A stretch of 21,472 nt of DNA from the NCBI GenBank assembly GCA_030620065.1, contig JAUXFJ010000004.1:1-21472 (forward strand), read 5' to 3'. The DNA comes from Anaerolineaceae bacterium. Its GTDB lineage: Bacteria > Chloroflexota > Anaerolineae > Anaerolineales > Anaerolineaceae. The position numbers and the translations under genes are program-made. Positions 13,610-20,267 of this stretch are shown piece after piece. Each line of letters opens with the position of its first letter. The stretch's first letter is position 1. The notes beneath the pieces were generated by a model. The model was not told where the DNA came from and made no database searches. It worked only from the letters and a program-made list of their open reading frames with translations.

Positions 13610-16099
13610 ATGCATCGTCAACTTATTTTATTCAAAACCAAATCCTCACTATTGATTTTCGTCTTTATCATGATTGTTTCGAATCTTGCATCTGGATGCT
13701 CCTTGGTCATCCAACCAGCTGATTCGACACCAATCCCTCCGGCACCTACATATCCTAAACACCTTAATCCTGTTGATCTTGTCAATGTTACCTTTACAGT
13801 ATTGATACCAGCTCCACTCCCCGATGGTGAAAAACTGGCTGTGGATATTCTGGATGAAGTATCAGGGCTTCCCCTTAATATCAACCGCCACGAGCTGGAG
13901 ATGCTGGACGAGACACACTACCAAACGTCAATATCTGTTGCTCTTGGCTCAGACATAAAGTATCGTTATGTTCGATTGGGATCAAGTATTTACACTGAGG
14001 TTAATGTAGCAGGTACAAGCGTTAGATACAGAATGGTTCATGCTGTGCGTGGATTAGAGACAGAAGATATCATAACTGCTTGGCCAGATCAACCCTACGC
14101 CGGTACAACCGGCAGGTTATACGGAACAGTTAGCAGCAATGTCGACCAAATGCCGCTGCCTGATACCTTGATCATTGCTGGCGGTTATCAAACCTTTACC
14201 GATATGTATGGTAAATTTGCGATCGAAGAAATACCAGTTGGTGTACATAACCTTGTTGCCTATTCAATTGACGGAAGTTATCAAACCTTTCAGCAGGGTG
14301 CCAGAATTATGGAAAATATGGCAACGCCTGCAGATATTAAGATGTCCCCCCTGCCTTTAGTCACAGTGACATTTATCGTAACACCTCCAGCTGACGCTGT
14401 CGGAGCACCAGTTCGATTAGCGGGCAATTTCTGCCAACTCGGCAACACATTCGCAGATCTTTCAGGTGGTGTGAATACACTTGCATCTAGGATGCCTGTA
14501 TTAAGTAAGTTGGATGATGGTCGATTGATGATTAAGCTTCAATTACATGCGGGGAACGACCTGCGCTATAAATATACCCTCGGTGATGGTTTTTGGAACT
14601 CGGAACAAAGTCTTAATGGGAGTCTGAATCCACGACAATTGATCATTCCAGCAGAAGATGTCGTGATCGAAGATAAAATTGAAACCTGGCGCGCGAAAGG
14701 AGCAGACCCTGTACTCATCCAAGTTACCGTTCCAGAAAGCACACCAGAAAGCGATTCGGTCTCAATTCAATTTAATCCCCATGTTTGGATGGAACCGATT
14801 CCAATGTGGCCAATGGGAGGTAATCAATGGTTATACCTTCTCTTTTCGCCATTGGATCAAAGCGATTTACTTTCGTATCGATTCTGCCGGAACGATCAAT
14901 GCTCGCTTGCTTATGATAAGGATAGTTTTAATGATCCATATCTCCTTGACTACGGGATTCAGGATTCTTATCAACACAGCGTATCAATGTGGCATAACTG
15001 GATTCCAACGGATATTCCCACAAACGTAGTTGCTGCTGATATACCAAAACGCGAAGAAACTTTTGTAACAGGGATTGAGTTCTTGCCTAAGTATCATCCA
15101 TCCTATCAAAGCCGTTATTCAATTGTTTTTGATGAATTAATATCTGTTGGATCAAATTGGATCGTCTTAACTCCAACCTGGAAGTTAAATGATCAGGCGG
15201 CACTACCCCTATTGCAACCAGTACCAGGAATATCGCCATTGACCCACGATATGATGGAAATGATTGATCTCGCCCAGACAGCCGGTCTACAAGTTGTCCT
15301 ATATCCACAGATAGATTTTGGTGATAAATACGATGTTTGGTGGTTAAAGGCAAGCAAGGATGACATCTGGTGGCAAGAGTGGTATTCAGAGTACGAACGT
15401 TTCTTATTAAGCTATGCGAAATTAGCGGATGTAGCAGGGGTTGAGAGGTTAATCATCGGCGGCGACCAAATATTGCCAAGCTTACCTGGGGACTACTTGT
15501 TGAATGGCTCTGATGCACTTGCGCCTGCAATTGCTGAAAAAGCCTGGATAGAGACGCTGCAGAATGTTAACACAGCATATCAAGGTCAAATCCTATGGGC
15601 ACTCACCTACTCGGATGGTTTCAACACAAAACCAGTCTTTGTCGATATGATCGATGCGTTTTATGTTCAGTTCAATACAAAGCTGATAGATGGTGTCTAC
15701 ACCAGCAACCTGCAAGGCTTAGAAGAGAACTTAAACAATATCCTGGATACTGATATCCTTGATCTTAAATCAAATTTCAATAAAGCGATAATGATCGGTA
15801 TTTCATATCCCTCAGCAGATGGCGCAGCTCAGGCTTGTGTTGTCCTTGATAATGGTACCTGCATTGATACTGTCTCACTCTCTCCTGATGATCCGTTACT
15901 AAACGAAGTTTCTATTGATTTGCAAGTACAAGTGGACCTATATAATGCCCTTTGTAAAGCGATCATTGAGCGGGACTGGATCGATGGCATAATCTCTCGT
16001 GGTTTCTTTCCACCTGTTAAACTCATGGATGCATCGTCGTCACTGAACGGTAAACCTGCCATGGATGTCTTGTGGTATTGGTATTCTGGCCTGAAATAA
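13610..16099 (+). CDS. Large surface lipoprotein: tandem carbohydrate-binding-like modules and a GH113-like barrel lacking catalytic acids
   Basis: An 829-aa predicted lipoprotein. A hydrophobic signal ends in the lipobox LASGC with Cys30, followed by a Pro-rich linker (about 38-50). Next come a beta-sandwich module resembling CBM20-type domains (about 57-160), a carboxypeptidase-regulatory-like module (165-250, GRLYGTVSS ... GKFAIEEIPVG), and two more sandwich modules (251-362, with VRLAGNFCQLGN and LRYKYTLGDGFWNSE; 367-465). The rest (about 480-829) looks like a TIM-barrel glycosidase of the GH113 type (WIVLTPTW, WWQEWYSEYERFLLSYAKLA, YPSADGAA). Where such enzymes carry the acid/base Glu this has Asp619 (IIGGDQ), and where I expect the nucleophile Glu it has Gly730 (GISYPS). 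It may therefore bind rather than cut polysaccharide. Domain names rest on pattern recognition. It lies eight bases after nusB. Confidence 0.85.
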   Translation: MHRQLILFKTKSSLLIFVFIMIVSNLASGCSLVIQPADSTPIPPAPTYPKHLNPVDLVNVTFTVLIPAPLPDGEKLAVDILDEVSGLPLNINRHELEMLDETHYQTSISVALGSDIKYRYVRLGSSIYTEVNVAGTSVRYRMVHAVRGLETEDIITAWPDQPYAGTTGRLYGTVSSNVDQMPLPDTLIIAGGYQTFTDMYGKFAIEEIPVGVHNLVAYSIDGSYQTFQQGARIMENMATPADIKMSPLPLVTVTFIVTPPADAVGAPVRLAGNFCQLGNTFADLSGGVNTLASRMPVLSKLDDGRLMIKLQLHAGNDLRYKYTLGDGFWNSEQSLNGSLNPRQLIIPAEDVVIEDKIETWRAKGADPVLIQVTVPESTPESDSVSIQFNPHVWMEPIPMWPMGGNQWLYLLFSPLDQSDLLSYRFCRNDQCSLAYDKDSFNDPYLLDYGIQDSYQHSVSMWHNWIPTDIPTNVVAADIPKREETFVTGIEFLPKYHPSYQSRYSIVFDELISVGSNWIVLTPTWKLNDQAALPLLQPVPGISPLTHDMMEMIDLAQTAGLQVVLYPQIDFGDKYDVWWLKASKDDIWWQEWYSEYERFLLSYAKLADVAGVERLIIGGDQILPSLPGDYLLNGSDALAPAIAEKAWIETLQNVNTAYQGQILWALTYSDGFNTKPVFVDMIDAFYVQFNTKLIDGVYTSNLQGLEENLNNILDTDILDLKSNFNKAIMIGISYPSADGAAQACVVLDNGTCIDTVSLSPDDPLLNEVSIDLQVQVDLYNALCKAIIERDWIDGIISRGFFPPVKLMDASSSLNGKPAMDVLWYWYSGLK

Positions 16100-16141
16100 A
16101 TCTATTTTTTATCTGCGTTAGGAGTGGAAATCTCGCAAAAC

Positions 16142-17731
16142 ATGAATCCTTCGGGAATTGACTCAATTACTGCTTGGCTCAAAGTGGTCGGTTTCACAAC
16201 TTCAGAGGAAGTTCTTTATAATCTCACTGCACCTGAATTATTAGAATATGCAACAAATCGGGGGGAAGGCTTATTTTCAAGCTCAGGTGCATTTGTTGTT
16301 AATACCGCACCTTATACAGGGCGTTCACCAGAAGATAAGTACATAGTAAATGATGGCGACAATGAAATTTGGCTAGCAGAAGGCACCCAATACATCTCAC
16401 GTGATACTTTTGATCAGATCAAACTGAAATTAGTTGACTATTTGCAACAGCGTCCAATATTTATCCGCGATGTATTTGCAGGGGCGCACCCTTCCTACCA
16501 GATACCAGTACGTATCGTAACTGAACATGCATGGCAAAATCTGGCTGCTCGCAACCTATTCATTTCCATCAACGAGCAACAGCATTTCCAGGAACCGGGT
16601 TTTACCCTTATCGCAGCATCAGGATTTGAAGCCGACCCCAAAATTTATGGGACGCGCTCGAAAGCTTTTATAATATTGGATTTACGGCAAAAGCTGGTAT
16701 TAATTGGTAGATCTAAGTATGCTGGTGAAATCAAGAAATCAATTTTCACGCTTATGAACTATATTATGCCAAAGCGTGATGTTCTATCGCTGCATTGTTC
16801 TGCAAATCTTGGCGAGAAAGGTGATGTCGCTTTATTTTTTGGCTTAAGCGGTACCGGAAAGACAACACTCTCTTCAGATCCAACACGTTCACTGATCGGT
16901 GATGATGAACACGGTTGGTCGGATGAAGGTGTTTTTAATTTTGAAGGGGGATGCTACGCTAAAACAATCAGATTAGATGCTGATTTGGAACCACTGGTCT
17001 GGAATGCTTCACAACGTTTTCAGACCGTTCTTGAAAACGTTCCACTAAACAATAAACGAGAGCCTGACTTTAGTGATAATAGTTACACCGAAAACACACG
17101 TGCAGCTTACCCTTTGCATTTCATACCCAATTATGTAAAAAGCGGATATGGCGGTCACCCAAAGCATATATTCCTGCTTACTGCGGATGCCTTTGGCGTT
17201 CTCCCTCCCCTGGCGCGCCTATCACCTGATCAGGCTCTATATTATTTTCTGAGCGGTTATACTTCTAAATTAGCTGGAACGGAGCGCGGTCTTGGACAAG
17301 AACCCGAAGCGACATTTTCTGCATGTTTCGGTGCTCCTTTCTTGCCCCTGCATCCCAGTGTTTACGCTAATCTGCTTGGGGAAAGACTCGAGGAATTTGG
17401 TACACATGTGTGGTTACTAAACACAGGTTGGACCGGGGGACCTTATGGTGTTGGCCATAGAATTGCATTGCCAGTAACGCGCTCAATGATCAAAGCTGTT
17501 TTATCAAACTCGCTTAACGATACGCAGACCATAAATGATGAAATCTTTAATTTAGAAATTCCTGAAGAAATATCCGATATTTCGATAGAAACATTATGTC
17601 CGGAAAAATCTTGGGCCGATAAAGCCGGTTACAAGGATACTGCCAGGATGCTGGCTAACCGGTTTAAACAAAACTTTGAGCAATACAAAACTCATGTGGC
17701 AAATGAGGTTCTCTCCTCTGGCCCCCGATGA
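16142..17731 (+). CDS. pckA: Phosphoenolpyruvate carboxykinase (ATP)
   Basis: Converts oxaloacetate and ATP to phosphoenolpyruvate, CO2 and ADP in gluconeogenesis, or runs in reverse in some anaerobes. Around 530 aa, matching the ATP-dependent class. Visible motifs are GAFVVNTAPYTGRSPEDKY near the N-terminus, the kinase-1 P-loop GLSGTGKTTLS at 234-244, the metal-binding IGDDEHGWSDEGVFNFEGGC, the conserved TRAAYPLHFIPNY, and TGWTGGPYGVGHRI. The start is uncertain. The ATG at 16142 gives 529 aa, whereas GTG at 16124 (535 aa) would overlap the only AGGAG. Neither start has ideal spacing. It lies 42 bp after the lipoprotein gene and 93 bp before murA, with no terminator seen. Confidence 0.96.
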   Translation: MNPSGIDSITAWLKVVGFTTSEEVLYNLTAPELLEYATNRGEGLFSSSGAFVVNTAPYTGRSPEDKYIVNDGDNEIWLAEGTQYISRDTFDQIKLKLVDYLQQRPIFIRDVFAGAHPSYQIPVRIVTEHAWQNLAARNLFISINEQQHFQEPGFTLIAASGFEADPKIYGTRSKAFIILDLRQKLVLIGRSKYAGEIKKSIFTLMNYIMPKRDVLSLHCSANLGEKGDVALFFGLSGTGKTTLSSDPTRSLIGDDEHGWSDEGVFNFEGGCYAKTIRLDADLEPLVWNASQRFQTVLENVPLNNKREPDFSDNSYTENTRAAYPLHFIPNYVKSGYGGHPKHIFLLTADAFGVLPPLARLSPDQALYYFLSGYTSKLAGTERGLGQEPEATFSACFGAPFLPLHPSVYANLLGERLEEFGTHVWLLNTGWTGGPYGVGHRIALPVTRSMIKAVLSNSLNDTQTINDEIFNLEIPEEISDISIETLCPEKSWADKAGYKDTARMLANRFKQNFEQYKTHVANEVLSSGPR

Positions 17732-17763
17732 ACTTAAGACTGACGACCTGTTTTCCACACACA

Positions 17764-17778
17764 TTATCATTATGATAA
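17764..17778. promoter_or_regulatory. 7-1-7 palindrome upstream of murA, candidate operator
   Basis: TTATCAT and ATGATAA flank a single T, a perfect 7-1-7 palindrome 47 bp before the murA start. The architecture matches operators of Fur-family regulators; the Bacillus PerR box is TTATAATNATTATAA, differing at one symmetric position. It overlaps the AT-rich zone where a murA promoter would sit. A chance palindrome in AT-rich DNA is also possible. Confidence 0.35.
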
Positions 17779-17824
17779 ATTTAGTATGACTACCAATCGC
17801 AAAAGAAGGTCAAAAGAGGTTTCT

Positions 17825-19108
17825 ATGGAAAAATTTATAATCAATGGCGGGAGACCCCTGCATGGCTGTATGACACCCTCTGGGAACAAGAATGCAGCCT
17901 TACCAATATTGGCTTCTTGTCTGCTTACTACTGAACCAATTGTTTTGCATAATGTACCCAATATTACGGATATCCAAACTATGCGGAGTCTTTTAGAAAG
18001 TTTGGGCGTTCAAATTAGAGAATTGGGTTCACCTTCTACTCTGGAATTGCATGCAAAGGATATTCATCCAGCAGATCTTGAACCAACTTTATGCCGCAAT
18101 ATACGGGCTTCCATTTTGCTGGCTGGTCCTATACTCGCGCGATTTGGCGAGTTACATTTGCCGCCACCCGGTGGTGATGTCATTGGCCGGCGGAGAGTAG
18201 ATACCCACATTTTGGCATTGGACAAGTTGGGAGCCAGAACAGAGTATAACGGTACATTCCATTTTACGGCACCAAAGTTAATTGGTGCAGATATCCTCCT
18301 TGACGAAGCAAGCGTAACAGCTACTGAAAATACGATCATGGCATCGGTGTTAGCCAAGGGCAAGACAATTATTCGCAATGCGGCTTCTGAACCACATATC
18401 CAGGAATTATGTCATCTGCTGAATAGTTTAGGCGCAAATATAAAAAATATTGGTTCCAATACGCTGCACATTACTGGTGTAAAAGATTTATCTGGTGGAG
18501 AGTTTTCAATTGGACCTGATTACCTTGAGGTAGTCAGTTACATCGGTGCCGCTGTTGTCACCGGCGGTGATATCCGGATCAAGAATGCAGGAGTAGAGTA
18601 TCTGAACATGATCAATCTGGTCATGCAACGATTGGGTGTGAATATTGAGATTGACGGAAATGATGTTCTTGTGGGACCAAATCAAGCACTTGTAATTGAA
18701 CCTGACTTGGGAAATGCTATTCCAGAGATCAGCGTGATGCCCTGGCCATCCTTCCCCACGGATTTAATGAGCATTGCGATTGTCGTTGCGACACAATCAA
18801 CTGGCAGTGTTCTCTTTCATGATTGGATGTACCCAAGCCGCATGTATTTTACGGACAAACTGGTCAGCATGGGTGCTCAAATTGTCCTGTGTGATCCTCA
18901 CAGGTGCATCGTGCAGGGACCAACAAAGTTAAGACCAGAAAATCTGGACAGCCCGGATATTCGAGCGGGTATGGCATTGGTTCTTGCTGCGCTTTCAGCT
19001 GATGGAAAATCGATTATTCGTAATATCGCTCAAATTGACCGTGGTTATGAAAGCATCGACGTAAAATTAAAAGCCCTTGGCGCTGACATAAACCGCGTGA
19101 ATGATTAA
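17825..19108 (+). CDS. murA: UDP-N-acetylglucosamine 1-carboxyvinyltransferase MurA, Asp in place of catalytic Cys
   Basis: First committed step of peptidoglycan synthesis: transfers enolpyruvate from PEP to UDP-GlcNAc. The start at 17825 follows AGAGG (17815-17819) and gives the canonical N-terminus MEKFIINGG. The upstream ATG at 17786 adds 13 basic residues. The 427-aa length is typical. Lys22 and Asn23 (PSGNKNAALP), Arg94 (NIRASILLAGP), FPTD, DIRAGMALVLAAL and the terminal IDRGYESIDVKLKALGA are conserved. The loop normally PGGC-A-IG reads PGGDVIG, so the catalytic Cys (Cys115 in E. coli) is Asp118. This substitution occurs in mycobacterial, chlamydial and Borrelia MurA and is known to remove the fosfomycin target thiol. 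The other active-site residues look intact, so an active, fosfomycin-insensitive enzyme is predicted. It ends at a hairpin shared with trxA. Confidence 0.95.
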   Translation: MEKFIINGGRPLHGCMTPSGNKNAALPILASCLLTTEPIVLHNVPNITDIQTMRSLLESLGVQIRELGSPSTLELHAKDIHPADLEPTLCRNIRASILLAGPILARFGELHLPPPGGDVIGRRRVDTHILALDKLGARTEYNGTFHFTAPKLIGADILLDEASVTATENTIMASVLAKGKTIIRNAASEPHIQELCHLLNSLGANIKNIGSNTLHITGVKDLSGGEFSIGPDYLEVVSYIGAAVVTGGDIRIKNAGVEYLNMINLVMQRLGVNIEIDGNDVLVGPNQALVIEPDLGNAIPEISVMPWPSFPTDLMSIAIVVATQSTGSVLFHDWMYPSRMYFTDKLVSMGAQIVLCDPHRCIVQGPTKLRPENLDSPDIRAGMALVLAALSADGKSIIRNIAQIDRGYESIDVKLKALGADINRVND

Positions 19109-19115
19109 ATAATAA

Positions 19116-19136
19116 TAAGGCACTTTGAGTGCCTTA
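19116..19136. terminator. Hairpin terminator between convergent murA and trxA
   Basis: An 8-bp stem, TAAGGCAC (19116-19123) with GTGCCTTA (19129-19136), closes a TTTGA loop. Read on the minus strand it is followed by the T-rich TTATTATTT, suiting termination of trxA; on the plus strand the trailing run is weaker. It starts eight bases after the murA stop, so a bidirectional role is likely. Confidence 0.7.
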
Positions 19137-19163
19137 TCAGTTTACAAATAAAAATATTAAAGA

Positions 19164-19529
19164 TTATTTTGCTTCAGCAATAGGGGTATCTTTATTGACT
19201 ACGTCTAGGAATTGATCTACAAGCTCTCTCAGCATTGGTTCGGGAAGGGCTCCAACCTGACGGTGAACGATCTTTCCGCCTGAAATAAGCAGCATGGTTG
19301 GAATACCTTGAACACCATACTTCCTTGCCCATTCAGTGTCTTCATCAGTATTCACCTTTGCTACAGTCAATTTATCTGCATATTCACCAGCGATCTTCTC
19401 CAGGGTAGGTCCAACCATACGGCAAGGTCCACACCAGGGTGCCCAAAAATCTACAATAATGGGTAAAGTGGATTCAAGAACAGTTTTCTCAAAAGCTGCA
19501 TCGCTAACACTAATAGGTTTGTTTGTCAT
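19164..19529 (-). CDS. trxA: Thioredoxin
   Basis: Small cytoplasmic thiol-disulfide oxidoreductase, 121 aa. The active site WAPWCGPCRMVGPTLEKIA, the structural VAKVNTDED strand and the cis-proline segment YGVQGIPTMLLI are all present, the full thioredoxin fold signature. GAGGAG lies at the right distance from the ATG at 19529; the longer ORF start at 19568 would add 13 unlikely residues. A C-terminal stretch of about 15 residues (VVNKDTPIAEAK) extends beyond the usual end. It is convergent with murA and shares its hairpin. A thioredoxin reductase partner is not in the window. Confidence 0.96.
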   Translation of the reverse strand: MTNKPISVSDAAFEKTVLESTLPIIVDFWAPWCGPCRMVGPTLEKIAGEYADKLTVAKVNTDEDTEWARKYGVQGIPTMLLISGGKIVHRQVGALPEPMLRELVDQFLDVVNKDTPIAEAK

Positions 19530-19558
19530 TCTTCGCTCCTCTATTCGGTAATGCCGTG

Positions 19559-19567
19559 AGTATAACA
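19559..19567 (-). promoter_or_regulatory. Extended -10 promoter element of trxA
   Basis: On the minus strand TGTTATACT (19567-19559) is a TGn-extended -10 box, about 30 bases before the trxA ATG. No convincing -35 box lies 16-18 bases further upstream, as often seen for extended -10 promoters. Confidence 0.5.
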
Positions 19568-19669
19568 TGCTCTTATTTGCATTATTGTTAATAAACTGTA
19601 GTAATAATATCAGAATTGTATAAATATCTGCCAGGACAACATGCCAAATTATTCTGTTTCAAATCAGTT

Positions 19670-20062
19670 TTAGTTAACAGGGAGTAAAGCGTTTATTTTT
19701 ACCATCAGCGGTGGGCCTAATAATAATATCCCAATGATCACCGCAACTGCAGCAGCAATGAGGACCGCGGCCGCACCCACGTCCTTCCCCACTCTTGCCA
19801 AGGGGTGCATATCAGGGCTGGCCAGGTCAACAATGATCTCCAATGCTGTATTCAGGAATTCTGCGATCCATACCAACGCAATAACTAATAAGAGCACTGA
19901 CCAATCTTGCAATGACAAATTCAACCAAAAACCGATCAATACAATAGTGACAGTCGCCAATAAGTGGATCCATGCATTCTTCTGTGTGCGAATAACATGC
20001 CACCAGCCAATGATTGCGTTTCTCATCGACTGCAAGCGGGAATTAATAAATCGGATTATCAT
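19670..20062 (-). CDS. Diacylglycerol/undecaprenol kinase (DgkA family)
   Basis: Small integral membrane lipid kinase, 130 aa, the usual length. The family signature is clear: EFLNTALEIIVDL (E-x2-NTA-x-E-x3-D), then HPLARVGKDVGAAAVLIAA (the KD-x2-AAAVL motif). Three hydrophobic segments are visible: HLLATVTIVLIGFWL, WSVLLLVIALVWIAEFL and AAAVLIAAAVAVIIGILLLG. In Gram-positive-type lineages these proteins often phosphorylate undecaprenol for cell-wall carrier recycling; the enterobacterial form phosphorylates diacylglycerol. The sequence alone does not separate the two. The ATG at 20062 lacks a strong ribosome binding site. It is transcribed toward trxA and divergently from the last gene. Confidence 0.93.
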   Translation of the reverse strand: MIIRFINSRLQSMRNAIIGWWHVIRTQKNAWIHLLATVTIVLIGFWLNLSLQDWSVLLLVIALVWIAEFLNTALEIIVDLASPDMHPLARVGKDVGAAAVLIAAAVAVIIGILLLGPPLMVKINALLPVN

Positions 20063-20132
20063 ATTTTTTCATGGTTGGCAATAAATAACTCTAGTTTTAT
20101 TTTATAGTAACGATCCCTATTGCCTGATCGCG

Positions 20133-20141
20133 ATTATACCA
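20133..20141 (-). promoter_or_regulatory. Extended -10 promoter element of the lipid kinase gene
   Basis: On the minus strand TGGTATAAT (20141-20133) is an extended -10 box with consensus TATAAT. The expected start near 20126 leaves a leader of about 64 bases before the ATG. No clear -35 box is seen. Confidence 0.5.
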
Positions 20142-20217
20142 ACAAGTAAGGGCTTAATCTATAGATGGAAAGATGAACACAATTCTAATAGTCTACACAT
20201 CTAAAGAAATCCTACGG

Positions 20218-20223
20218 TATAAT
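20218..20223 (+). promoter_or_regulatory. -10 box for the right-edge gene
   Basis: TATAAT at 20218-20223 lies 44 bases before the ATG at 20268 and faces away from the lipid kinase promoter in this 205-bp divergent intergenic region. No matching -35 hexamer was found, so support is limited to the -10 consensus and position. Confidence 0.4.
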
Positions 20224-20267
20224 CTCATTTGCAGTATAAATATTTATTATCTTGCGAGGCTTTATTT

